From Microbacterium sp. (lineage in GTDB: Bacteria; Actinomycetota; Actinomycetes; Actinomycetales; Microbacteriaceae): DNA of 6,040 nucleotides. A program made the position numbers and the translations under genes. The notes below the pieces were generated by a model. The model did no database searches. It had not been told where the DNA came from and saw only the letters and a program-made list of their open reading frames with translations. Position 1 is the stretch's first letter. Each line of letters starts with the position of its first letter. This document shows positions 1 through 5,432 of the stretch, piece by piece. The DNA lies in the NCBI GenBank assembly GCA_003524435.1, contig DQHP01000041.1, forward strand, positions 1-6,040, given 5' to 3'.

Positions 1-824
1 GTCAGCAAGATGGCGGCGCGTGCGGGCCCGAGTAATGCGGCGAGGGCGTCTGCGGTCGACGCCGGATCACGCGCCCACTCGGCGGTCACGCCGCGTGCCG
101 GATAGAACAGCGTGGGCTGCGCCGGAGGCTCAGTGAGCACCATGCATCCCCAGGACGACATGACCGAGGGCACGAGGACGAGCCCGCTTCCGCGGCAATC
201 GACCTGCTCGCGGTGCTTGCGCAGTTCTACCCGCACGGCACTGTCGCTCCAACTCACCTTCGAGTGAAGCTCAGCCGCCATCGCTGCAAGACCGTCGGTG
301 GCAACCGCGCGAGAGCGGACCGCGATATCGGCGCGCAGGATCCGTTCCAGTTGCCGCCAGACTGGTGCGAGCGCGCAATCCCACACCTGCTCCCAGGCGT
401 CGGCAATCCGTGCTCGCGCGACAGCAGGTTCGGCGCGCATTGCACGCAAACGTTGCTGTCGCTGCCCGGTCGAGCGCAAGATCATCTTGTCCAGATCGAT
501 GCGCATCCCTGCGATCGCCGCTTTGCCGAGCGCGGCAGCCTCCGCCTCGGGAGTCAGATCCCAGCGCGGCGTAGTTGTCAGGAAATCTGGCAGGTAACCG
601 TCGTCGCCGATTACGGTGCTGAGTAACGCGAAGGCGTCGCGCGGCAATCGATCGCGAGCATCGCGCAACCACCCCCACTGCAGCGGGTGCTGCTCTGGCC
701 GGAGCAGAAGACGCACGGCGTGCGCGAGTTCATGGCCAGGTGAGACCCCGAAACGCACAGCTTGGATATCGCCGGCGGAGAGGCGGAAATCCACATAATT
801 CACGCTCGCCGAGTTTCGATCCAC
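1..824 (-). CDS. ArsR-like regulator, DUF5937 type (3' end missing)
   Basis: An open minus-strand frame runs from GTG at 824 to the window edge, 274 codons without a stop; the C-terminus lies outside. The N-terminal part (FRLSAGDIQAVRFGVSP) and a later stretch (GLVLVPSVMSSWG, then PPAQPTLFYPARGV near residues 235-250) match what I know of DUF5937 regulators, which carry a C-terminal ArsR-type winged helix. The last residues, LAALLGPARAAILL, look like the first helix of that domain, so the DNA-binding helix itself is not visible. It is divergent from the cupin gene, with a perfect palindrome between them, so it probably represses itself and the cupin operon. Start choice: GTG 824 lies 6 nt after a -10-like TAGAGT and could be leaderless; GTG 803 would leave the palindrome outside the coding region and fits the usual family N-terminus. 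The effector is unknown. Confidence 0.8.
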   Translation of the reverse strand, partial: MDRNSASVNYVDFRLSAGDIQAVRFGVSPGHELAHAVRLLLRPEQHPLQWGWLRDARDRLPRDAFALLSTVIGDDGYLPDFLTTTPRWDLTPEAEAAALGKAAIAGMRIDLDKMILRSTGQRQQRLRAMRAEPAVARARIADAWEQVWDCALAPVWRQLERILRADIAVRSRAVATDGLAAMAAELHSKVSWSDSAVRVELRKHREQVDCRGSGLVLVPSVMSSWGCMVLTEPPAQPTLFYPARGVTAEWARDPASTADALAALLGPARAAILL

Positions 825-834
825 ATCGAAACTC
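811..834. promoter_or_regulatory. Operator candidate: perfect 10-4-10 inverted repeat
   Basis: Arms GAGTTTCGAT (811-820) and ATCGAAACTC (825-834) are exact reverse complements around the 4-nt centre CCAC. The repeat lies between the divergent regulator and cupin genes. It covers the -10 hexamer of the regulator's predicted promoter and the upstream GTG, and it abuts the TAGGAT -10 candidate of the cupin operon. Size, symmetry and position fit a dimeric winged-helix repressor of the ArsR type. That the adjacent regulator binds it is inference. Confidence 0.75.
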
Positions 835-859
835 TAGGATCTGAGGCGGAAGGTGTCGA
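831..859 (-). promoter_or_regulatory. Predicted promoter of the regulator
   Basis: Reading the minus strand, TCGACA (854-859) is a 5/6 match to the -35 consensus and TAGAGT (831-836) a 4/6 match to the -10, with a 17-bp spacer. Transcription would begin around 824-825, at the GTG itself, implying a leaderless mRNA. The -10 overlaps the inverted repeat, so a bound repressor would block it. Confidence 0.45.
835..840 (+). promoter_or_regulatory. -10 candidate for the cupin operon
   Basis: TAGGAT fits the TANNNT pattern and sits 29 nt before the cupin ATG, immediately beside the inverted repeat. No convincing -35 is visible because the upstream bases are the repeat itself. A GAGAG stretch at 858-862 is a plausible weak ribosome binding site for the ATG at 870. 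Confidence 0.3.
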
Positions 860-869
860 GAGTTGAGTT

Positions 870-1226
870 ATGAAACGCATCTCATTCCCGCACGGCGTTG
901 TCTCCGCCAGCGCGCTACGAGTGGGCACGGGGCTCACCAGGAAGTTCGTCGGCGTCGAGCACGACGCTGACATCTCCTATTTCTTCGTCGAGAATCATCC
1001 GGGTGAGGGACCAGAGTTGCACTGGCATCCGTACTCCGAAACCTGGATAGTGCTCGACGGCACGGTGCAGATCACGCGTGGCGATGAGACGTTCACGGCG
1101 ATCGCCGGCGATACCGCGACGGTCGCGCCGCGCGTGCCGCACAAATTCGTGAATATCGGCGACGGGATGCTGCGCATCATCTGCATCCACGCATCTGCCA
1201 TCATGATCCAGACCGTCATCCACTGA
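870..1226 (+). CDS. Single-domain cupin protein
   Basis: This is a 118-residue protein with one complete small cupin barrel. Cupin motif 1 is residues 47-64 with H51, H53 and E57, ending in G64. Motif 2 is residues 80-95 (GDTATVAPRVPHKFVN) with H91 and N95. All four metal-binding positions (two His, Glu, His) are kept, so a metal-bound fold is likely. The substrate cannot be read from sequence: stand-alone cupins of this size include dioxygenases, isomerases, sugar-binding and purely regulatory proteins. There is no signal peptide or membrane segment, so it should be cytoplasmic. It is the first gene of a plus-strand unit, divergent from the ArsR-like regulator and 23 bp before the DUF4287 gene. 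The operator at 811-834 predicts repression by that regulator. Confidence 0.88.
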   Translation: MKRISFPHGVVSASALRVGTGLTRKFVGVEHDADISYFFVENHPGEGPELHWHPYSETWIVLDGTVQITRGDETFTAIAGDTATVAPRVPHKFVNIGDGMLRIICIHASAIMIQTVIH

Positions 1227-1249
1227 CCGCTCACCTCAACAGGAGAACC

Positions 1250-1537
1250 ATGTCATTCCAGTCGTACCTCGACAATATCGAGACCAAGACCGGGCTCACC
1301 CCGCGGCAGTTCCTCGACCTCGCCAGCGAGAAGGGGTTCGACTCTTCAACGAAGGCGACCCCGATCCTCGAGTGGTTGAAAGATGATTACGAGCTGGGAC
1401 GCGGTCACGCGATGGCTCTCGTCCACGTCATCACCAAGGGGCCGCAGATCAGCGCGAAGCATGTCGGCACGAAGGGCAGCCACGCGGATGCCACGGATAC
1501 GCTCTGGCTCGACGGCAAGGACAGCAACCCGAACTAA
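1250..1537 (+). CDS. DUF4287 domain protein
   Basis: This 95-residue cytoplasmic protein matches DUF4287 over its whole length. Typical family features are the opening MSFQSYLDNIETKTG, a TPRQFLDLASEKG helix, the ILEWLKDDYELGRGHAMALVH core (about residues 40-59) and the terminal DTLWLDGK. AGGAG at 1241-1245, just before the ATG, supports the start. Its biochemical function is not established as far as I know; relatives occur as stand-alone small proteins and fused to other domains. It lies 23 bp after the cupin and is probably co-transcribed with it. It precedes menA by 45 bp, but a small hairpin and a separate -10 candidate in that gap suggest menA can be transcribed independently. Confidence 0.88.
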   Translation: MSFQSYLDNIETKTGLTPRQFLDLASEKGFDSSTKATPILEWLKDDYELGRGHAMALVHVITKGPQISAKHVGTKGSHADATDTLWLDGKDSNPN

Positions 1538-1540
1538 ACA

Positions 1541-1558
1541 GATGGCAGGTGCGCCATC
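1541..1558 (+). terminator. Small hairpin between the DUF4287 gene and menA
   Basis: GATGGC (1541-1546) and GCCATC (1553-1558) form a perfect 6-bp stem around a 6-nt loop, starting 3 nt after the DUF4287 stop. No U-run follows, so it is at best a weak or attenuating terminator, and it could equally be a protein-binding site upstream of menA. Confidence 0.25.
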
Positions 1559-1569
1559 AACTCGCCGAC

Positions 1570-1575
1570 TACGAT
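1570..1575 (+). promoter_or_regulatory. -10 candidate for a leaderless menA transcript
   Basis: TACGAT fits the TANNNT -10 pattern and ends 7 nt before the menA GTG, which has no Shine-Dalgarno sequence upstream. A transcript starting at or next to the GTG would be leaderless. No good -35 is visible at 16-18 bp. Confidence 0.35.
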
Positions 1576-1582
1576 TGCCTCC

Positions 1583-2551
1583 GTGGCAGCATCCTCAAAG
1601 CGCAAGACATCCGCACCCCGCAACAAGCCGGTCCGCACGAGCGGAAACCCGGCCAGGAAGCCCATCGTTGAGGCGCCGCCAGTCACCGCGCGTGACTGGA
1701 TCGGCGCGGCGCGACTGCGCACGCTTCCCCTTGCGGTGGCCCCCGTCATCATCGGCACCGGTGCTGCGCAACTCATCGACCGTGAACTGCACTGGGTCAT
1801 CGCGCTCGCGTGCCTCGCGGTCGCCGTGCTGCTGCAGATCGGCGTCAACTTCACCAACGACTACAGCGACGGCGTCCGCGGTACTGACGCGCACCGCGTG
1901 GGTCCTGCGCGTCTAACAGCATCGGGTCGGGTCTCGCCGCGCACCGTGCTGGTCATCGGATTCGGCTTCTTCGCGCTTGCCGCGCTCGTCGGCCTCGCGA
2001 TCGTTATTCGCACCGGTCAATGGTGGATGCTCGCCGTCGGCGCCGTCTGCATCATCGCCGCCTGGTTCTACACCGGTGGCAAGCGGCCCTACGGCTACTT
2101 CGGCCTGGGCGAGATCTTTGTTTTCGTCTTCTTCGGCCTGGTCGCCACCCTCGGAACGACGTGGGTGCAAGCGTTCCAGTTGCCGCAGGAAGCATGGCTG
2201 GGCGCTATCGCGGCTGGCCTGTTTGCCTGTGGCGTGCTCCTCGCCAATAATCTGCGAGATATCGACCAGGACCGCGCTGTCGGCAAGCGGACCCTTACCG
2301 TGCTGATCGGTAAGCGCGCGACGCAGGTCGCCTACACGGTCTTCTTGCTGGTGCCGTTCCTACTGGCGGGGTTTATCGCGCTGCTGTACCCGATCGCATG
2401 GCTCTCGCTGATGGCACTGCTGGCGGGTATCCCCGCCATCATCATCGTGTGGATGTACCGGCAACCGCGCGAACTTGTCGTCGCGCTCGGACTCACCTCG
2501 CTCACCGCGCTCGCTTACGCCGGGGCGCTGTACTGGGCATTCGTCGGCTAG
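1583..2551 (+). CDS. menA: 1,4-dihydroxy-2-naphthoate polyprenyltransferase
   Basis: This is a UbiA-superfamily integral membrane enzyme that transfers a polyprenyl chain to DHNA, giving demethylmenaquinone. The first Asp-rich, Mg-diphosphate motif is N92 D93 YS D96 GVRGT D102. The second is NNLRDIDQDRAVGKRT (residues 222-237). The YTGGKRPYGYFGLGE stretch (163-177) is typical of MenA rather than other UbiA members. Several hydrophobic segments spread over residues 47-320 suit the usual multi-helix bundle, and 322 residues is normal for actinobacterial MenA once the leader is allowed for. The first 33 residues are a basic, low-complexity cytosolic leader rich in Lys, Arg, Ser and Pro. GTG 1583 is the only reasonable start: no in-frame alternative appears before the conserved region. 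It is convergent with the downstream glucanase gene. MenD, an earlier step of the same pathway, lies at the far end of the window. Confidence 0.95.
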   Translation: MAASSKRKTSAPRNKPVRTSGNPARKPIVEAPPVTARDWIGAARLRTLPLAVAPVIIGTGAAQLIDRELHWVIALACLAVAVLLQIGVNFTNDYSDGVRGTDAHRVGPARLTASGRVSPRTVLVIGFGFFALAALVGLAIVIRTGQWWMLAVGAVCIIAAWFYTGGKRPYGYFGLGEIFVFVFFGLVATLGTTWVQAFQLPQEAWLGAIAAGLFACGVLLANNLRDIDQDRAVGKRTLTVLIGKRATQVAYTVFLLVPFLLAGFIALLYPIAWLSLMALLAGIPAIIIVWMYRQPRELVVALGLTSLTALAYAGALYWAFVG

Positions 2552-2580
2552 TTCTTCGCTGGACATGCGAGTGCACGCGA

Positions 2581-2623
2581 AAGCGGGGCGGAAGATGCTG
2601 CAGCTGCATCTTCCGCCCCGCTT
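2581..2623. terminator. Bidirectional hairpin between convergent genes
   Basis: Two 17-nt arms (2581-2597 and 2607-2623) are exact reverse complements around the 9-nt loop CTGCAGCTG. The stem is GC-rich, starting AAGCGGGGCGG. It lies 29 bp after the menA stop and 29 bp after the end of the convergent glucanase gene. The flanks have only short T stretches on either strand, so termination would rely mainly on stem strength, as is common in high-GC actinobacteria. Confidence 0.85.
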
Positions 2624-2652
2624 CGTTATTGGCAGCGGTTATTTAGTAGCGG

Positions 2653-4344
2653 TCAGAACGTCCACTGCTGATTGGAATCCCCGTGGCACTGCCATAGGTG
2701 AACAGGTGAGCCATCGGTGACTCCGTTCGCTGCATCAAGGCACAGCCCAGAGACGGCATTCTTCAGCTCTTTAGAGCTGCTGTTATATGACCATTTCTGT
2801 GCATTCGAATCGTTGCAGGTCCACAACTGCACGACGGTGCCGTTGGCGGTGCCTGACGAGCGGGCATCGAGGCACTTGTCGGCGATGTGGATCGTGCCGT
2901 CCGAATTGCGCGTCCAGCTCTGGGCGTCATTGCCGGAACAGTTCGCCAGCTGAACCTGTACGCCATTGGCCATGTTTGCCCACGGAACATCAAGGCAGTA
3001 GTTGGCCGCGTTGATGGCTCCTGCGCCGACAGGAAGTGAAGCGCCGGTGTCGCCATCGCCGTCGTCGCCGCCGTCACCTGGCTCGCTTGCGCCGTTGTCT
3101 TCTGAACCAATTGGCGTCGCGTGTCCGGTGAACGGGTCCAGCGAGATGTACGCTGCGGCCGGGTTGCCGTCGTGGACGAGTGACTCGTGAGCCCCGACGT
3201 CATCGAATGCGAACGCGTAAGCCTTGCCCGTGACCATAGCCTCATGCACCAGGCGTGCGTACTGGTTCACGCTGCCACTCTTGTAATACGTTGAGATGTC
3301 AGTGGCGGGCTGATTCGGGTTGTCGAGCAACGTTGAACGAATGAATCCCGCACAGAGGGTTCGCGCGATTGGGCCCACCACGTGGTCATTCGGAGCGAAC
3401 AGATCGCCGGAGCATCCGTAGACTGAGCCCGCGCTCGGCTTCGGGAACGTAGCCACCTCGGCACCACTCGTGTTGCGGAAGACCCACTGGTCGCCGATAA
3501 CGCGGCCAAAGAACTTAGTCTGCGGCTCGTGCTCAAACGGGGTGATCGTGACGTCGCGGGTGCGGTAGCTCTCCCACACCTGGTCGATATACCCGGTGAC
3601 GACGTTGGGGTTGATCATGTCTGATTCGAGGCCGTGGCCGGGGGAGTGCGCTCGCAGAATGTTCCCTGAGGAGTCGCGCTGAATCAGCCCAGCCCAGCCA
3701 GGCTCTGCCGCGAGCTTGTCGAAGAAGGTGTTGTAGGCATTGTCCTTGAGGCGGCCGGTGCTGATGATGCTGCCGTCCTGCTTCTTTAGCCCTACCTGGT
3801 ACGGAGCAGAGAAGAAATCGACCTGGGTGCTGTTGATCCACAGGCCGCCGTCGTTGAGCGTGTACTCGGTCCAATTGAACAGCTTGTCGCGGTTGGGATC
3901 ACCCGTCGCGTGCACAGCGGGCTGGACGAGCTTGCCGTCGAGGACGATCTTGAAGTCGAGCTTCTCGCCGTAGGAGTAGTAGATGCGCCCGGACAGCTTT
4001 GGCATTCTGATTGTCTGAGACTGGCCGACGCCGATCGTGGCGATCGAGGCGTCGGGTGCAGAAACCGGAACCTCTCCTGCATGTGGCCAGGCGTGGAAGT
4101 TGCCCTGGGCGTCGGCCCACCCCATCTGGCCGGTGTCGAGGTTCGTGCCGAGAATGTAGATGTACGCCGGACCTTCTCCGGAGTTGTTCGTCAGGGTGAG
4201 CGGGATGGTCGTTCCTTCGAACGCCATCGGAGCAATTGTGCTGGGGGCGACATCGGCCGTTGCCGCAGGCGTTGCGCCGACGGCCAGACCGATGGCGCTC
4301 GCCGTTGCGGCGAGTATCGCCAAGAACTTGGATCTCTTTGACAT
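2653..4344 (-). CDS. Secreted GH64 endo-beta-1,3-glucanase with ricin-type domain
   Basis: This is a predicted extracellular enzyme that cuts beta-1,3-glucan (laminarin, curdlan, fungal wall glucan); family GH64 typically releases laminaripentaose. Numbering here is from a GTG at 4356, giving 567 residues. I prefer ATG 4344 (residue 5, giving 563): the AAAGGA at 4358-4363 is 13-14 nt before it but only 1 nt before the GTG. A Sec signal peptide (SKRSK, hydrophobic core, likely cut ATA|D at 34/35) is followed by the GH64 domain at about 40-416. E164 and D180 sit 16 apart in the WTEYTLND...TQVDFF segment, matching the spacing of the known catalytic Glu154/Asp170 of the Streptomyces matensis enzyme. 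An acidic Gly/Asp linker (about 417-442) leads to a ricin-B/CBM13 beta-trefoil with three repeats (C454-W481, C495-W522, C539-W565), each with CLD, a paired Cys and QxW. GH64-lectin architecture is known from yeast-lytic actinobacterial glucanases. It has its own promoter and operator candidates. Confidence 0.93.
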   Translation of the reverse strand: MSKRSKFLAILAATASAIGLAVGATPAATADVAPSTIAPMAFEGTTIPLTLTNNSGEGPAYIYILGTNLDTGQMGWADAQGNFHAWPHAGEVPVSAPDASIATIGVGQSQTIRMPKLSGRIYYSYGEKLDFKIVLDGKLVQPAVHATGDPNRDKLFNWTEYTLNDGGLWINSTQVDFFSAPYQVGLKKQDGSIISTGRLKDNAYNTFFDKLAAEPGWAGLIQRDSSGNILRAHSPGHGLESDMINPNVVTGYIDQVWESYRTRDVTITPFEHEPQTKFFGRVIGDQWVFRNTSGAEVATFPKPSAGSVYGCSGDLFAPNDHVVGPIARTLCAGFIRSTLLDNPNQPATDISTYYKSGSVNQYARLVHEAMVTGKAYAFAFDDVGAHESLVHDGNPAAAYISLDPFTGHATPIGSEDNGASEPGDGGDDGDGDTGASLPVGAGAINAANYCLDVPWANMANGVQVQLANCSGNDAQSWTRNSDGTIHIADKCLDARSSGTANGTVVQLWTCNDSNAQKWSYNSSSKELKNAVSGLCLDAANGVTDGSPVHLWQCHGDSNQQWTF

Positions 4345-4416
4345 GGGGGAACGCACGTCCTTTCGGGTTGCTTCTTCGAAACCGAGGTGGATCTAGAGGA
4401 CTCTCCCGCTGGGGTG

Positions 4417-4430
4417 TGGGAGCCCTCCCA
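4417..4430. promoter_or_regulatory. CelR/CebR-like LacI-family operator
   Basis: TGGGAGCCCTCCCA is an inverted repeat (TGGGAG / CTCCCA around a CC centre). It differs at one of 14 positions from TGGGAGCGCTCCCA, the operator bound by LacI-family repressors CelR of Thermobifida and CebR of Streptomyces. It lies 73 bp upstream of the glucanase ATG, over the transcription start predicted from the -35/-10 pair at 4435-4463. This predicts repression relieved by oligosaccharide. The repressor gene is not in the window. Confidence 0.65.
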
Positions 4431-4434
4431 TGCG

Positions 4435-4463
4435 AAAGTAGCCATCCCGATGCCACGCGGCAA
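4435..4463 (-). promoter_or_regulatory. Predicted promoter of the glucanase gene
   Basis: On the minus strand TTGCCG (4458-4463) and TACTTT (4435-4440) are separated by 17 bp. Transcription would start near 4428, inside the TGGGAG...CTCCCA palindrome, leaving a leader of about 85 nt. Both hexamers are imperfect; the operator placement is the main support. Confidence 0.4.
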
Positions 4464-4504
4464 GAGGCGTCGACAAAGAGTGTTGAAAACCCTTATTGCG
4501 CTCT

Positions 4505-4521
4505 CTGCCGAGGTCCGGCAG
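4505..4521 (-). terminator. Weak hairpin after the DUF4229 gene
   Basis: CTGCCG (4505-4510) and CGGCAG (4516-4521) form a perfect 6-bp stem with a 5-nt loop, starting 3 nt past the DUF4229 stop on the minus strand. No U-run follows, so it may terminate poorly and allow read-through towards the glucanase gene. Confidence 0.35.
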
Positions 4522-4524
4522 GCG

Positions 4525-4836
4525 TCACTCTGCGGTGGTTGTGCTGTCTTCGGCGTTATCGATCGCCGCGTCTTCGGCGTCAGCATCCTGCGCGGCAGCG
4601 CTTCGTTTGCCGGCGGCATCGCGTGCCTGACGGCGCTCGTAGATGTCAGAAGAAGCACCTGTGAGGGGCGTGCGCAGGAAGAGGTACGAGATGCTCACAC
4701 CGATCAGCGCGGCGAAGATCGCCGTCAGCCACCAGTACTCACGAAGGATGGGGAAGAAGAACCACATGATCGCGAGCGGCACGAGAAAAGCCAGCAGGCG
4801 CAGCACTGAGTAAACGAGGATCGGTGGCAACTTCAC
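4525..4836 (-). CDS. DUF4229 small membrane protein
   Basis: This 103-residue protein matches DUF4229 and has two membrane segments (about residues 6-28 and 33-54), the first holding the family's YSVLRLLAFLVPLA stretch, followed by an RTPL junction. The remaining tail is cytosolic-looking, first basic (ERRQARDAAGKR), then Ala/Asp/Glu-rich and probably disordered. No enzymatic residues are evident. Such genes commonly neighbour menaquinone genes in actinobacteria, but a role in that pathway is unproven. The start is ambiguous. GTG 4836 is directly abutted by GGAGGA, too close for normal initiation, but it is 6 nt from a -10-like TAAACT, which suits a leaderless transcript. TTG 4830, two codons later, would have ideal Shine-Dalgarno spacing. 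The protein differs by only two residues either way. Confidence 0.85.
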   Translation of the reverse strand: MKLPPILVYSVLRLLAFLVPLAIMWFFFPILREYWWLTAIFAALIGVSISYLFLRTPLTGASSDIYERRQARDAAGKRSAAAQDADAEDAAIDNAEDSTTTAE

Positions 4837-4842
4837 TCCTCC

Positions 4843-4870
4843 AGTTTAGATGAGCAATATATGTCGTCAC
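4843..4870 (-). promoter_or_regulatory. Predicted promoter of the DUF4229 gene
   Basis: On the minus strand GTGACG (4865-4870, 4/6 to -35) and TAAACT (4843-4848, 4/6 to -10) are 16 bp apart. The -10 ends 6 nt before GTG 4836, so the transcript could start at the GTG itself. Confidence 0.4.
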
Positions 4871-4942
4871 CCAACGACGCATGACGCTATCTCTGACACA
4901 ACCCTGTTTATAACGCTCACGGCCAGGTAACCTCGGTGTCAT

Positions 4943-5015
4943 CGCGACGATCCGGGTGGCCCCGGGCTTCAGTTCATACCTGATGGTGTTGCGGGTTCGA
5001 CTCCCGCCGTCGCGT
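4943..5015 (+). tRNA. tRNA-like element, CAU anticodon loop, unusual D-arm
   Basis: The element spans 73 nt, the size of a tRNA without CCA. The acceptor arms CGCGACG (4943-4949) and CGTCGCG (5008-5014) pair perfectly over 7 bp. The T-arm GCGGG-TTCGACT-CCCGC (4991-5007) has a perfect 5-bp stem and a consensus T-loop and joins the acceptor directly. The anticodon arm is TCAG (4969-4972), loop TTCATAC with U33, CAU and A37, then CTGA (4980-4983); a T-T mismatch and a C-G pair can extend it. A D-like arm, CCGG-GTGGCC-CCGG (4952-4965), keeps a GG but has a 6-nt loop without the usual A14 and A21. Position 8 is A rather than U, and the discriminator is T, not the A expected of tRNA-Met. No CCA is encoded and no terminator is obvious. 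TAACCT at 4928-4933 could be a -10. It may be a divergent tRNA, a tRNA-like RNA or a decayed tRNA. Confidence 0.55.
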
Positions 5016-5075
5016 CTACGCATAACGATCGTCCTGTATCCCGCTGATGGCGAGGCGACACTCAGACAACCCGCC

Positions 5076-5081
5076 TAGACT
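5076..5081 (+). promoter_or_regulatory. -10 candidate for the PLDc_N-menD operon
   Basis: TAGACT fits the TANNNT pattern and ends 6 nt before GTG 5088. A GCGACA at 5055-5060 is a possible -35 with a short 15-bp spacer. The GAAGAG between the hexamer and the GTG touches the start codon, too close to act as a normal ribosome binding site, so a leaderless transcript is favoured. Confidence 0.4.
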
Positions 5082-5087
5082 GAAGAG

Positions 5088-5432
5088 GTGGCGAGAGTAC
5101 TGATTGTCGGGGGCTTCTTAGCCCTCATCTTCTGGGTCTTCAGCATCGTCGACTGCGCAGTGCAGCCGGCGACGCGGCACCGTGGCGTGCCCAAGGGGGC
5201 CTGGATCGCGATTGTCGTACTGATCCCTGTGCTTGGAGGCATCCTCTGGTTCGCTCTCGGGCGTCGCCGTCGCGACCGGGAGAGCATGCGTCAGGTTGCG
5301 CCGGACGATAACCCGGAGTTCCTGCGCACTCTGGGCAAGAGCGAGCAGGATGACCGCATCCGTAAGCTCGAAGAGGAACTCGCCCGCCTCGACGATGAGA
5401 CGGACGGCCCCGCACCGGATCCGCGTTCATGA
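5088..5432 (+). CDS. PLDc_N-domain small membrane protein
   Basis: This 114-residue protein is built from the PLDc_N module: two membrane helices (about residues 4-25 and 37-58) around a short loop (QPATRHRGVPKG), with the family's FSIVDCAV ending in helix 1 and W39...LIPVLGGILWFALGRR in and after helix 2. In larger proteins this module precedes phospholipase D catalytic domains, but no HKD catalytic motif is present, so no lipase activity should be assumed. The charged tail (63-114) has a short stretch with helical, possibly coiled-coil, character (DRIRKLEEELARLDDE). The GTG start is the only sensible one before the first helix. Its TGA overlaps the menD ATG (ATGA), so the two are co-transcribed and probably translationally coupled. 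This suggests a membrane partner or stoichiometric link with menaquinone synthesis, which is inference. Confidence 0.88.
   Translation: MARVLIVGGFLALIFWVFSIVDCAVQPATRHRGVPKGAWIAIVVLIPVLGGILWFALGRRRRDRESMRQVAPDDNPEFLRTLGKSEQDDRIRKLEEELARLDDETDGPAPDPRS

Noticed and set aside
213..678. Several plus- and minus-strand open frames of 60-137 codons at the left end.
   Set aside because: They are off-frame readings of the regulator, whose own frame is open from 824 to the window edge and matches a known family.
1383..1916. A 177-codon plus-strand open frame overlapping the DUF4287 gene and the start of menA.
   Set aside because: It is an Arg/Ser/Thr-rich translation typical of an off-frame reading of GC-rich DNA, with no recognisable domain, and it overlaps two confidently identified genes.
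2454..2653. Possible repeat or mobile-element end at the menA-glucanase junction.
   Set aside because: The only structure is the 17-bp hairpin, which is well explained as a terminator between convergent genes; no matching copy or target-site duplication was seen near the other side of the glucanase gene.
3899..4664. Overlapping open frames of up to 185 codons on both strands around the glucanase start and the DUF4229 gene.
   Set aside because: They have low-complexity Arg/Pro/Ser composition and no start signals, and the glucanase and DUF4229 frames explain the coding signal.
4739..5023. A 94-codon minus-strand open frame across the tRNA-like element.
   Set aside because: It overlaps the DUF4229 N-terminus and the structured tRNA-like region out of frame; its translation includes the reverse complement of the T-arm and resembles no protein.
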